From Rikenellaceae bacterium (GTDB lineage: Bacteria; Bacteroidota; Bacteroidia; Bacteroidales; Rikenellaceae), in the NCBI GenBank assembly GCA_015059945.1, contig SUZJ01000004.1:72646-136645 (forward strand): a stretch of DNA of 64,000 bases, written 5' to 3'. Positions 54,442-62,844 of the stretch are shown here, in pieces; positions within the stretch are counted from its first letter, which is position 1; every line of letters starts with the position of its first letter. A program made the position numbers and the translations under genes. The notes below the pieces were generated by a model. The model saw only the letters and a list, made by a program, of their open reading frames with translations, was not told the origin of the DNA and searched no databases.

Positions 54442-55062
54442 TTATCGAATATCAAAGTTCAACAACTCCTCGCCCTCCAACGAGGCCCTCAACACGTCGC
54501 CCTTCTTCACGGGCCCGACGCCCGAAGGGGTACCCGTATAAATAAGGTCACCCATTTTCAGAGTCATAAAGCGCGACACATAGCTGATAATCTTATCGAC
54601 CGAGTGTATCATCAGCCTCGGCTCGCCCACTTGGCGCACTTGATCGTTGATGGTCATCTCAAATCGCAACTCCTCTATCCTCTTGCCCAGCTCGGTCAGC
54701 GACAAGAAGCGTGGCGAAATGGCTGCCGAGTGGTCAAACCCCTTTGCCATCTCCCAAGGCAACCCTGCGGCCATAGCCTTGCGCTGCAAGTCGCGAGCGG
54801 TAAAGTCAATACCCAGCCCTACCTCATCGTAGTAGCGGTGTGCAAAGCGCTCTTCGATACACTTACCTACGCGGTTAATCTTCACCACCAGCTCGGTTTC
54901 GTAGTCCACCTGCTCCGAGAACTTGGGGATATAGAAGGCATCGTTGTTGCGCAACAATGCGGTGTCGGGTTTCAGGAAAAATATGGGCTCTTGGGTGGGT
55001 TCGCCATTGTCGAACTCCTTTATGTGGTCTACGTAGTTGCGCCCTATACATATAATCTTCAT
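54442..55062 (-). CDS. Fumarylacetoacetate hydrolase family protein
   Basis: A 206-residue, single-domain FAH-fold enzyme. It has the start MKIICIGRNYVDHIKEF and metal-binding acidic residues in VDYETELVVKI plus GIDFTARDLQ. Such proteins act as oxaloacetate decarboxylases, acylpyruvate hydrolases or hydratases with magnesium. The substrate cannot be set. It lies 4 nt after lpxB on minus. Confidence 0.85.
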   Translation of the reverse strand: MKIICIGRNYVDHIKEFDNGEPTQEPIFFLKPDTALLRNNDAFYIPKFSEQVDYETELVVKINRVGKCIEERFAHRYYDEVGLGIDFTARDLQRKAMAAGLPWEMAKGFDHSAAISPRFLSLTELGKRIEELRFEMTINDQVRQVGEPRLMIHSVDKIISYVSRFMTLKMGDLIYTGTPSGVGPVKKGDVLRASLEGEELLNFDIR

Positions 55063-55066
55063 AACT

Positions 55067-56200
55067 CTACTCGGTTTTCTTCAACAAATCCACCATACGA
55101 CGTGCGAACCTGTCCGACACGCCTGCACCGCCAACCACCTCGGCCAGAGCAGCATAGTCGGCCTTCATCTGCTGGTGCTTGGCACCGCCCTCGACAATGG
55201 CTGTGAGCTCTTGCGAGGCGTTTTCGACAGTCATATCGTGCTGAATGAGCTCCCTCACAACGGTACGCTGCATAATGATGTTTACCAGCGAAATCCACTT
55301 AATCTTCACAAAGGCCCTTGCCACCCTGTACGAGAACTCATCCATACGGTAGCATACCACCTCGGGGGTGCCTATGAGGGCTGTTTCCAACGTAGCCGTA
55401 CCCGAGCAGACCACCGCCGCAGCACTATAACGCAACAGCCCGTAGGTCTGGTCGGTCACCCTCTTTATTCCACTACCTTTTAGGTACTTATCATATAGCT
55501 CGTCATCGAGCCACGACACTCCTGCCACCACAAACTCCCACTGGGGCATACTCTGCGCCAGAGCCACCATAAAGGGCAGATTTTTCTTTATCTCGTTCTT
55601 GCGACTACCCGCCAACAGAGCCACCAGCGGCTTGTTGCCCAAACCATTTGCCCTGCGGAATTGCTCCTCGCTCTCCACCTCGGCCAGAGTCTGGGTTATC
55701 GAGTCCATAATGGGGTTACCCTCGTAGATAGCCTCGATGCCCTTGCCGCGGAAGTATTCAATCTCAAAGGGGAAGATTATGAACAGCTTGTCTACCCACC
55801 TGCGTATGCGCTCCACGCGGTGCTCCTTCCAGGCCCACACCTTGGGCGAGATGTAGTAAAAAGTCTTTATACCCTTTTGGTGGGCATACTTGGCCATCTT
55901 GAAGTTAAACCCGGGGTAGTCAATCAGTATCAACACGTCGGGCCCAAAGGCATCGACATCGCGCTGACACTCACCCAGTTGATTGAATATCGTGCGCAGG
56001 TGTTTGAGCACATCCGACACCCCAAAGAACGAGGTCTGGCGGTAGTGTTTGGCCAGATTGTCCTTGCCGCCCACCTCGGCCATACGGTCGCCACCCCAAA
56101 AGCGGAATTGCGCCTCGGGGTCGGCCTTCTGGATGCCCTTCATCAAGTTCGAGCCGTGCAAATCGCCACTCGCCTCGCCTGCAATCAAATAGTATCTCAT
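55067..56200 (-). CDS. lpxB: Lipid-A-disaccharide synthase
   Basis: The 377-residue GT-B glycosyltransferase starts RYYLIAGEASGDLHGSNLMKGI and has the family blocks FFGVSDVLKHL, LIDYPGFNFKMAKYAHQKGIKTFYYISPKVWAW and VALLAGSRKNEIKKNLPFM. It joins UDP-diacylglucosamine and lipid X to form the lipid A disaccharide at the inner membrane. The last residues and the stop are intact. The spacer to trmD upstream is a 7-bp tandem repeat array. Confidence 0.96.
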   Translation of the reverse strand: MRYYLIAGEASGDLHGSNLMKGIQKADPEAQFRFWGGDRMAEVGGKDNLAKHYRQTSFFGVSDVLKHLRTIFNQLGECQRDVDAFGPDVLILIDYPGFNFKMAKYAHQKGIKTFYYISPKVWAWKEHRVERIRRWVDKLFIIFPFEIEYFRGKGIEAIYEGNPIMDSITQTLAEVESEEQFRRANGLGNKPLVALLAGSRKNEIKKNLPFMVALAQSMPQWEFVVAGVSWLDDELYDKYLKGSGIKRVTDQTYGLLRYSAAAVVCSGTATLETALIGTPEVVCYRMDEFSYRVARAFVKIKWISLVNIIMQRTVVRELIQHDMTVENASQELTAIVEGGAKHQQMKADYAALAEVVGGAGVSDRFARRMVDLLKKTE

Positions 56201-56205
56201 TGAGG

Positions 56206-56258
56206 AATTGAGAATTGAGAATTGAGAATTGAGAATTGAAAATTGAAAATTGAGAATT
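56206..56258. repeat. 7-bp tandem array (AATTGAG)7.5 between trmD and lpxB
   Basis: Heptamers AATTGAG/AATTGAA follow each other without a gap for 53 bp. They lie between the trmD stop and the lpxB start on minus, within the same operon. Variation in copy number would change the spacing of the two genes. Related arrays occur at 35034, 51621 and 61011. Confidence 0.85.
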
Positions 56259-56263
56259 ACCTT

Positions 56264-56941
56264 TTACTCTTCCAACAGGTCGGGGCGCAGGGCTCGTGTA
56301 CGCTCGTAGGCTTGTTCCTCGCGCCACGCCTCAATCTTGGCAAAGTTACCACTCAGCAGCACCTCGGGCACCTTCCAGCCGTTAAACTCGGCAGGGCGGG
56401 TGTAGATAGGCGGTGCCAACAGATTGTCTTGGAACGAATCGGTCAGGGCCGACTCCTCATCGCCAATAGCCCCAGGCAGTAGCCTAACCACACTATCGGC
56501 AATAATGGCAGCAGCCAGCTCGCCACCCGTAAGCACATAGTCGCCCACCGAAATCTCGCGAGTAATCAGGTGCTCGCGGATACGGTAGTCAATGCCTTTG
56601 TAGTGGCCACACAGAATGATTATGTTGCCCAGTGTTGAGAGCCTGTTGGCCTCTTGCTGATTGTAGGTAATGCCATCGGGCGAGGTGAAGATAATCTCGT
56701 CGTAATGGCGTTCGCTCTTGAGCTTTTCGATAAGGCGATAGACGGGCTCAATCATCATAACCATACCCGCCTCGCCACCAAAGGGGTAGTCATCCACTTG
56801 GCCGTGTTTCGAGAGGGTGTAATCCCTAATGTTGTGTACCACTATCTCGGCCAGCCCCTTCTCCTGCGCACGTCGCAGTATAGACTGGTTGAGGGGCGAG
56901 GTCAAAAGCTCGGGCACAACGGTCAAAATATCTATTCTCAT
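56264..56941 (-). CDS. trmD: tRNA (guanine37-N1)-methyltransferase
   Basis: The 225-residue SPOUT enzyme methylates G37 in several tRNAs. It has [16 protein letters not shown] at the start, [21 protein letters not shown], and the knot region [52 protein letters not shown]. The length is close to the 240 usual. It lies 21 nt after the MBL-fold gene. Confidence 0.96.
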   Translation of the reverse strand: MRIDILTVVPELLTSPLNQSILRRAQEKGLAEIVVHNIRDYTLSKHGQVDDYPFGGEAGMVMMIEPVYRLIEKLKSERHYDEIIFTSPDGITYNQQEANRLSTLGNIIILCGHYKGIDYRIREHLITREISVGDYVLTGGELAAAIIADSVVRLLPGAIGDEESALTDSFQDNLLAPPIYTRPAEFNGWKVPEVLLSGNFAKIEAWREEQAYERTRALRPDLLEE

Positions 56942-56962
56942 AACATCTATCGTTACAATGTT

Positions 56963-57637
56963 TTACTCTTCGTAGGGTTTGTTAAATCCGCCATTTATCA
57001 CCTCGGTAATAAAGGGGTTGCTGCCAGCCTCTTGGGCAATGGTTGTTTCGCCACCGTGGCCACACAGCACCCTCACTCCGCCACCCAGGGGCAGCAGTTT
57101 GTTCACAATGCTATCCATTAGCTGGTCGTAGTCGCCACCAGGCAGGTCGCTACGGCCAATACTGCCTGCAAAGAGGGTATCGCCGGCAACCACTACCCCA
57201 CTCTGGTCGAAGTACAAACAGATGCCACCGGGCGAGTGCCCAGGGGTGTGGATAACCTCGGCCGTAGTCTGACCAAACGAGATGCTCTTCTGCTCGGCCA
57301 AGTCTATGTCGGCTTTGAGCCCCGTCATATTAAAGCCAAACATTGCGCCATACGAGGCCATCTGCTCAATTACGGCCAAGTCGGCACTATGTAGTGCCAG
57401 CGGAATCTGGTAGTGCTCCTGCACCCAAGCTACGCCTGCAACGTGGTCGGGGTGTGCGTGGGTACAAACGGCCATAACGGGTTTGAGATTGTGCTCGCCA
57501 ATAAAACCAGCCAACTTTTGCTGCTCGGCAGGGGTCGAACAACCTGCATCAATAATAATAGCCTCGGCCGTTTCGTCCCAAATGACGTAGGTATTCTCGC
57601 CAAAGCTGTTGAATATAAATTTTGCGCTCTTAATCAT
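56963..57637 (-). CDS. MBL-fold metallohydrolase (glyoxalase II-like)
   Basis: The 224-residue protein has the zinc motif THAHPDHVAG, the later VIHTPGHSPGGICLYF and GDTLFAGSIGRSDLPGGDYDQLMDSI. The pattern is that of the YcbL/glyoxalase II-type hydrolases, which cleave thioesters such as S-lactoylglutathione or related bacillithiol/thiol esters. The substrate is not settled. It is the first gene of the minus operon that ends in DPP11. A TACTTTTG element at 57679-57686 on minus may be its -7 box. Confidence 0.88.
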   Translation of the reverse strand: MIKSAKFIFNSFGENTYVIWDETAEAIIIDAGCSTPAEQQKLAGFIGEHNLKPVMAVCTHAHPDHVAGVAWVQEHYQIPLALHSADLAVIEQMASYGAMFGFNMTGLKADIDLAEQKSISFGQTTAEVIHTPGHSPGGICLYFDQSGVVVAGDTLFAGSIGRSDLPGGDYDQLMDSIVNKLLPLGGGVRVLCGHGGETTIAQEAGSNPFITEVINGGFNKPYEE

Positions 57638-57708
57638 AGCGGGTAAACGTGTAGTTCTACAAAAGTGCTATTTTACTACAAAAGTAGGCATTTTTTCGAG
57701 AAAATTAC

Positions 57709-57716
57709 TATCTTTG
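57709..57716 (+). promoter_or_regulatory. Promoter -7 element for the rlmD operon
   Basis: TATCTTTG matches TAnnTTTG and lies 39 bases before the rlmD ATG. The -33 is weak. It is back to back with the minus element at 57679-57686. Confidence 0.45.
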
Positions 57717-57755
57717 TTTTATTATTATGGACTAATATAGCACAACACAAACGAT

Positions 57756-59159
57756 ATGGCAAGAAACCGACACCCCCGCATCGAGGGGCTACACATAACC
57801 TCGCTGGCAGCCGAGGGCAACGCAATGGGCAAGTGGAACGAGATTGTGGTCTTTGTACCTATGACCGTACCAGGCGATGTTGTGAATGTGCAGATACGCA
57901 CCAAGCGCCGCCGCTATATGGAGGGCTACGTAACCGAGTATCTCGAACTTTCGCCCCTGCGCACCACCCCATTCTGCGCCCACTTTGGCGTATGCGGTGG
58001 TTGCAAGTGGCAAAACCTGCCCTACGCCGAGCAGCTCGCCTTCAAGCAGCAGCAAGTGGCCGACCAACTCACCCGCATAGGTCATCTCGAACTGCCAGCC
58101 ATCAGTCCCATCCTTGGCTCGGCAAAGACCGACCACTACCGCAACAAGTTGGAGTTCACCTTTGCTCCACGTCGTTGGAAAACCTACGAGGAAGTGGCCC
58201 GAGGCGAGGAAATTACCGACACCCCTGCACTCGGATTCCACATTCCGGGTATGTTCGACAAGATTCTCGACATCGACTGCTGCCACCTGCAACCCGAGCC
58301 CTCGAACGAGATTCGCAACTCGCTGCGCCAGTTCTGCATCAGCGAGGGGCTTGAGTCCTACGACATTCGCCAGCATAGCGGCCTTATGCGCAACGTCATT
58401 ATCCGCACCGCCTCGACGGGTCAGATTATGGTCATTGTGGTATTTGCCTACGAGGATAGCGAGAGCATCGACAAGGTTATGGGCTTCCTCAAAGAGCGTT
58501 TCCCTCAGGTGAGCTCGCTGATTTATATGATTAACGACAAGCTGAACGACTCGCTGGGCGACCGCGAGCCCATTGTCTACGCAGGTGCCGACCACATCGT
58601 AGAGCAGATGGAGGGGTTGAAGTTCAAGGTGGGCCCCAAGTCGTTCTACCAGACCAACTCCGATCAGGCCTACGAGCTCTACAAGGTGGCTCGCGAGTTT
58701 GCCGACCTGACGGGTAACGAGGTGGTTTATGACCTCTACACAGGTACGGGCACCATTGCCAACTTTGTGGCAGCCAAGGCGGCCAAAGTGGTTGGTGTCG
58801 AGTATGTCGAGGAGGCTATCGAGGATGCCAAAGTAAACTCGGCTATCAACGGCATAACCAACACCACCTTCTACGCCGGCGATATGAAGGATGTTATGAA
58901 CGACCAGTTTGTCGAGGAAAATGGTCGTCCCGATGTAATCATCCTCGATCCACCTCGCGCAGGTGTTCACGAAGACGTCATTGCCACCATTCTGCGAGCC
59001 GCACCCGAGCGCATTGTCTACGTCAGCTGCAACCCCGCAACTCAGGCCCGCGACCTGGCACTGATGGATGCGCAGTACAAGATTGTGGCCGTACAGCCTG
59101 TGGATATGTTCCCCCACACCCACCACGTCGAAAATGTAGTAAAACTTATAAAACGATGA
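57756..59159 (+). CDS. rlmD: 23S rRNA (uracil-C5)-methyltransferase RlmD-like
   Basis: The 467-residue class I methyltransferase starts with a TRAM-like domain (EGLHITSLAAEGNAMGKWN) and carries a 4Fe-4S site (FCAHFGVCGGCKWQ). The C-terminal domain has the SAM motif VYDLYTGTGTIANFVAAKA, the DPPRAGVHEDV motif and the catalytic Cys in VSCNPATQARDLALM. It methylates uracil in 23S rRNA at a position such as 1939 or 747; the exact site is not certain (RumA/RlmD by length and domains). It overlaps the next gene by 4 nt. Confidence 0.93.
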   Translation: MARNRHPRIEGLHITSLAAEGNAMGKWNEIVVFVPMTVPGDVVNVQIRTKRRRYMEGYVTEYLELSPLRTTPFCAHFGVCGGCKWQNLPYAEQLAFKQQQVADQLTRIGHLELPAISPILGSAKTDHYRNKLEFTFAPRRWKTYEEVARGEEITDTPALGFHIPGMFDKILDIDCCHLQPEPSNEIRNSLRQFCISEGLESYDIRQHSGLMRNVIIRTASTGQIMVIVVFAYEDSESIDKVMGFLKERFPQVSSLIYMINDKLNDSLGDREPIVYAGADHIVEQMEGLKFKVGPKSFYQTNSDQAYELYKVAREFADLTGNEVVYDLYTGTGTIANFVAAKAAKVVGVEYVEEAIEDAKVNSAINGITNTTFYAGDMKDVMNDQFVEENGRPDVIILDPPRAGVHEDVIATILRAAPERIVYVSCNPATQARDLALMDAQYKIVAVQPVDMFPHTHHVENVVKLIKR

Positions 59160-59764
59160 AGAAGATTTTTATGTTAGTGGCTCTACTGAGCCTGTCGCTT
59201 GGCACGATGAGTGCACAGCTCACCATTCTGAACGAAGCACCCCAGACCGATGCAGTCTATCGTCTACCCCTCGACAAGGGTGCTATTGTAGCCGTAAACG
59301 ACCTTTCGCCCCTGGCCTACGGCATTGCCCAGCACCACAATAGCGCCGACTTCTGCGCTTGGGAGTTTACCACCTCCAAGCCTTCGGCCGTTTGCGCTGC
59401 TCGCGCAGGTGAGGTCTACTTTGCTGGCGACAACAGGGTTGTTGTGCTCCACGACGACGGCACCTATGCCGAGTACACCCGCCTCGACGAGATTTGTGTA
59501 ACTGCAGGCGACAAGGTAGGTCGTGGCGACCAGTTGGCCCAAGCCTCGCTGCGCAAGATTTCGGGCAAGTGGCAGGTGCGTATGGCGGTCTACTACCACA
59601 TCGCCAACCCCAACTATGGCAAAGAGGTGTTGGGTGGTCAGTACCAGACTGTTATGCACTACATCAACCCCATCTTCAGCTCGAAGGGCAAGTGCAAGGT
59701 GATGCTCATCGACGGTAACTCCTACACCGTCAGGGCTCGTACTTGGTGCTGGCCCTGGGAGTAG
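59156..59764 (+). CDS. Secreted protein with degenerate LytM (M23-like) domain
   Basis: The 202-residue protein has a signal peptide (FMLVALLSLSLGTMSA). The body shows the beta-hairpin pattern of M23 domains (SAVCAARAGEVYFAGDNRVVVLHDDGTYAEYTRLDEICVTAGDKVGRGDQLAQASL), but the zinc ligands HxxxD and HxH are not found. It may thus be a non-catalytic LytM, similar in idea to EnvC/NlpD activators of amidases. It is translationally coupled to rlmD by a 4-nt overlap. I do not know a named family. Confidence 0.7.
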   Translation: MKKIFMLVALLSLSLGTMSAQLTILNEAPQTDAVYRLPLDKGAIVAVNDLSPLAYGIAQHHNSADFCAWEFTTSKPSAVCAARAGEVYFAGDNRVVVLHDDGTYAEYTRLDEICVTAGDKVGRGDQLAQASLRKISGKWQVRMAVYYHIANPNYGKEVLGGQYQTVMHYINPIFSSKGKCKVMLIDGNSYTVRARTWCWPWE

Positions 59765-59825
59765 GCCACAAGGCTCACCAACACATCGTAAATAATAGAG
59801 TAACAACAGAGAACGATTTAGAATT

Positions 59826-60281
59826 ATGGAAAGAGAGATGAAATTGGCATATCGCCACTACGACTCTATAGACCTTATGCCCGCCGATGAGCGCGAGCTG
59901 GTCGAGGCAGCCCAACAGGCCTGCCAGAGTGCCATTGCCACCTACTCGAACTTCCGAGTGGGCGCTGCAGCCAGGTTGCAGAGTGGTCGCATCGTTACGG
60001 GCAGCAACATCGAGAGCGAGGTCTACCCCGCAGGCTTGTGTGCCGAGCGAACACTGCTCTACCACCACCAAGCCACCACCCCCGAGGATAAAATCGTAGC
60101 TCTGGCTATCGCCTCGGTGCCCAGCCTGAGGGAGTGCTACCCTTGTGGCCAGTGCCGTCAGGTGTTGCACGATGTAGAGAAGCGTCAGGGTGCCGACTAC
60201 CGAGTAATTATGAGTGGTGGCGGCTCGGCCAGCGTTGTTGAACGCGCAGGTGACCTGCTGCCCTTCACCTTCTCACTCTAA
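59826..60281 (+). CDS. cdd: Cytidine deaminase
   Basis: The 151-residue enzyme deaminates cytidine and deoxycytidine. The zinc site is complete: CAERTLLYHH (Cys and the catalytic Glu) and PCGQCRQVL. The substrate-binding stretch SNFRVGAAARLQSGRIVTGSNIES is typical of the tetrameric form. It lies in the rlmD run and is followed 30 nt later by a pseudouridine synthase. Confidence 0.95.
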   Translation: MEREMKLAYRHYDSIDLMPADERELVEAAQQACQSAIATYSNFRVGAAARLQSGRIVTGSNIESEVYPAGLCAERTLLYHHQATTPEDKIVALAIASVPSLRECYPCGQCRQVLHDVEKRQGADYRVIMSGGGSASVVERAGDLLPFTFSL

Positions 60282-60311
60282 ACCACAACAAACCCAAACC
60301 GCAACTTTTTT

Positions 60312-61004
60312 ATGTTCACAAAACACGACATACTCTACGAAGACAACCACATCATTGCCGTAAACAAACACTCGGGCGACTTGGTGCAGTCCGACACTGA
60401 GGGCACACCCGGCCTGGAAGACGAGATTAAGGCCTTCATAAAGGTCAGGGACCAGAAGCCCGGCGATGTTTTTCTGGGCGTAGTTCACCGCATCGACCGC
60501 CCCGTAAGCGGCGTAGTGCTCTTTGCCAAGACCAGCAAGGCTCTGGTGAGGCTCAACGAGATGGTGCGCGACCGCAAGATAGACAAACGCTACTGGGCCA
60601 TCTGCGAGGAGGCTCCCGAGGAGTTGGAAGGCACGCTGGTACACTACATCACCCGCGACGGCAAGACCAACAAGGCCACAGCCTACAACTCGCAGAAGGG
60701 CGATGCCAAACGTGCCGAGTTGCGCTATAAGATGCTGGGGGGCAGCAAGAACTATAAACTGCTGGAGATTGAGCTCATTACGGGCCGCCACCACCAAATT
60801 CGCTGCCAGTTGTCGAAGGTGGGTTGCCCGATTAAGGGCGACCTGAAGTATGGTGCCAAGCGCAGCAACCAGGGCGGTGGCATATCGCTCCACTCGCGTA
60901 GTGTCGAATTCCTGCACCCCGTAAGGAAAGAGCCCGTGAGGATTACGGCCCCCGTGCCTGTGGGCGACTCTCTGTGGCAATTCTTCGAGGAGTCGCAAGA
61001 GTAA
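60312..61004 (+). CDS. RluA-family pseudouridine synthase
   Basis: The 230-residue enzyme has the catalytic block VHRIDRPVSGVVLFAKT with the active Asp, ILYEDNHIIAVNKHSGDLVQS and the end GCPIKGDLKYGAKRSNQGGGISLHSRSVEFLHP. No S4 domain is present. It converts uridine in rRNA or tRNA to pseudouridine; the target is not defined. It is the last gene of the run, just before a block of repeats. Confidence 0.93.
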   Translation: MFTKHDILYEDNHIIAVNKHSGDLVQSDTEGTPGLEDEIKAFIKVRDQKPGDVFLGVVHRIDRPVSGVVLFAKTSKALVRLNEMVRDRKIDKRYWAICEEAPEELEGTLVHYITRDGKTNKATAYNSQKGDAKRAELRYKMLGGSKNYKLLEIELITGRHHQIRCQLSKVGCPIKGDLKYGAKRSNQGGGISLHSRSVEFLHPVRKEPVRITAPVPVGDSLWQFFEESQE

Positions 61005-61010
61005 AGGGAG

Positions 61011-61036
61011 AATTGAAAATTGAAAATTGAAAATTG
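61011..61036. repeat. 7-bp tandem array (AATTGAA)3.7
   Basis: The array starts 7 bases after the stop of the RluA-type gene, with the same heptamer as at 56206-56258. It opens an intergenic block of 294 bp that holds only repeats up to about 61218, then the leader of the lipoprotein gene. Confidence 0.75.
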
Positions 61037-61060
61037 GCAGACCCTCTCGGCCTACGGCCA

Positions 61061-61173
61061 CTCCCCCTACCTTAGGGGGAGAGTCATCTGCACTCACAAC
61101 AACTCCCCCTTTTGAGTAAGAGGGAACGTAAAAAAACCCCTCCCCTAAGTTAGGGGAGGTGCTGCGGAGCAGC
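61061..61173. repeat. Palindromic repeat block (CTCCCC family)
   Basis: It contains a CTCCCCCTA...TTAGGGGGAG inverted repeat at 61061-61082 and CCTCCCCTAA-G-TTAGGGGAGG at 61139-61159, then GCTGC-GGA-GCAGC. The second palindrome differs from that at 43110-43130 only at its centre. The block is of a type I remember as widespread between genes in Bacteroidota. It may affect mRNA ends; no protein is coded. Confidence 0.7.
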
Positions 61174-61183
61174 GGAGGGGTCT

Positions 61184-61218
61184 GTTAGTCGTTAGTCGTT
61201 GGACGTTAGACGTTAGAC
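61184..61218. repeat. 7-bp tandem array GTTAGTC x2, GTTGGAC, GTTAGAC x2
   Basis: Five heptamers in a row, followed by seven As. The same unit occurs as GTTAGACGTTGGAC at 43324-43337 right after the 43064-43326 element, and as GTTTGAC x2 at 31616-31629. Confidence 0.75.
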
Positions 61219-61298
61219 AAAAAAATTTCACCCCCGTGCAACTATTTGGCGCTCATTTGCGTCAATAGTATAAAACATACCCATAACACCTACTGCCT

Positions 61299-61715
61299 AT
61301 GAAACGAGGATTAAAGAACGCTCTATTGGGTCTGCTGGGCTTCTCGGCAGCACCTATGCTCACCGCTTGCTATGGCGTCGAGCCCGACATTCCCGACCAG
61401 TACTGGGACCGCACATTCAAGGGACAAGTAACTGACACACTGGGCAATCCGCTCAAAGGGATACAGGTATATGTAAGCCAAGGCGACTATTGGTGCGCCC
61501 CAGATGGTGTGCCCGAAATGGACAGTTCAATCGAGCCTACCCTGACCGACGAGAGGGGCAACTTTGAGATTTACATCCACACCTCTGATGGCAACGCCAG
61601 ATTTGTGGCTGCCGACATTGACGGCCTCGACAATGGCCACTACAAACACGCCGAAGAGTCAGTAATCGACTTCGACGGCACCCTGGAGATGCTCCCCGTA
61701 GAGGTTGTAGAGTAG
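61299..61715 (+). CDS. Putative lipoprotein of a radical SAM/lipoprotein pair
   Basis: The 138-residue protein has a lipoprotein signal (LLGLLGFSAAPMLTAC, Cys24). The mature part starts YGVEPDIPDQYW and then forms a carboxypeptidase-regulatory-like beta-sandwich (FKGQVTDTLGNPLKGIQVYV, DERGNFEIYIH). It lies 37 nt before a radical SAM/SPASM gene. I recall a predicted class of small lipoproteins encoded beside one radical SAM family in Bacteroidetes (TIGR04134 with TIGR04133, by memory). If so, the lipoprotein would be the substrate or partner. No role has been shown to my knowledge. It probably sits in the outer membrane or periplasm. Confidence 0.75.
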   Translation: MKRGLKNALLGLLGFSAAPMLTACYGVEPDIPDQYWDRTFKGQVTDTLGNPLKGIQVYVSQGDYWCAPDGVPEMDSSIEPTLTDERGNFEIYIHTSDGNARFVAADIDGLDNGHYKHAEESVIDFDGTLEMLPVEVVE

Positions 61716-61752
61716 CCCAATCTTTTCCACACATACGAAAAGCCCAACACCT

Positions 61753-62835
61753 ATGGCAACAAAACCTAACAAAATAGGACTGCGCAAGCGCCTTGCCCTG
61801 AATCTCTATTCGGGCATACGCTCCGACTTGGAGAAGGAGCACCCCCTGAGGGAGATTTTCTGGGAGTGCACGCTGCGCTGTAACCTCAATTGCGTTCACT
61901 GCGGTAGCGACTGCCGTAGCAGCTCGGCCACGCCCGATATGCCTGCCGAAGATTTCCTGCGAGCCATCGACCAGGTTACGCCCCACGTCGATCCCCACTT
62001 GGTGATGATTGTCATCACGGGTGGCGAGGCGCTGTGTCGCAAAGACCTCGAATCAGTCGGGCGCGAGCTCTATAAGCGCGGCTACCCTTGGGGCTTGGTC
62101 ACCAACGGAATGTTGCTCACAAGGGAGCGTATGCGCTCGCTTGTAGCTGCGGGTATGCGCTCTATCACCCTCTCTATCGACGGCTTCGAGGAGCAGCACA
62201 ACGCCATACGTCGCCACCCACAGAGCTGGCGCAATGCCGAGCGCGCGCTGGAGGTTATGACCACCACCGAAGGCATTGTCTATGACGTGGTTACCTGCGT
62301 AGGGCCCCACAATATCGACTCGATGCCCGCCTTCCGCCAGTGGCTCATCGATAAGGGCTGTAAGGCTTGGCGCCTCTTTACGATATTTCCCGTTGGCAGG
62401 GCTGCCGAGAACGACGCACTGCAACTCTCGCCCGAGCAGTACCGCAGCCTGATGGAGTTTATCATCGAAACTCGCAAACAGGGGCAAATCAAGTGCAACT
62501 ACGCTTGCGAGGGCTTCTTGGGCGACTATGAGTCCGAGGTTAGGGATAACTTCTTTGGCTGTATGGCCGGCGTGAGCATTGCGGGAGTGAAGATTGACGG
62601 CTCTATTAGCGGTTGTACGAGCATACGCGCAGGCTTCGACCAAGGCAATATATATAAGGATAACCTGTGGGAGGTGTGGCAGAATGGCTTTGGCGAGTTC
62701 CGCGACCGCAGCTGGGCCCGCAAGGGCGAGTGTGCCAACTGCAAGGTGTGGAAATTCTGCAAGGGCAACGGTATGCACCTCTACGACGACGACCACAACC
62801 TGCTCCACTGCAACTATAACAAGCTGTGTAGATAA
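61753..62835 (+). CDS. Radical SAM/SPASM enzyme of a lipoprotein-linked system
   Basis: The 360-residue protein carries the radical SAM cluster motif C43NLNC47VHC50, followed by the SAM-binding VITGGEALCRKDL and the TIM-barrel strands (GLVTNGMLL, SITLSIDGFEE). The C-terminal part is a SPASM domain with several Cys: FFGCMAGVSIAGVKIDGSISGC, GECANCKVWKFCKGN and LLHCNYNKLC. SPASM enzymes commonly modify peptides or proteins. With the lipoprotein gene 37 nt upstream it makes an apparent two-gene unit, ending in a strong terminator. I believe this corresponds to the rSAM/lipoprotein system (TIGR04133, from memory). The reaction is unknown. Confidence 0.85.
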   Translation: MATKPNKIGLRKRLALNLYSGIRSDLEKEHPLREIFWECTLRCNLNCVHCGSDCRSSSATPDMPAEDFLRAIDQVTPHVDPHLVMIVITGGEALCRKDLESVGRELYKRGYPWGLVTNGMLLTRERMRSLVAAGMRSITLSIDGFEEQHNAIRRHPQSWRNAERALEVMTTTEGIVYDVVTCVGPHNIDSMPAFRQWLIDKGCKAWRLFTIFPVGRAAENDALQLSPEQYRSLMEFIIETRKQGQIKCNYACEGFLGDYESEVRDNFFGCMAGVSIAGVKIDGSISGCTSIRAGFDQGNIYKDNLWEVWQNGFGEFRDRSWARKGECANCKVWKFCKGNGMHLYDDDHNLLHCNYNKLCR

Positions 62836-62844
62836 CGCCACCAC

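Noticed and set aside
56206-56258. Heptamer arrays as a CRISPR
   Set aside because: There are no spacers of 25-40 nt between repeats and no cas genes; the units are contiguous 7-mers.
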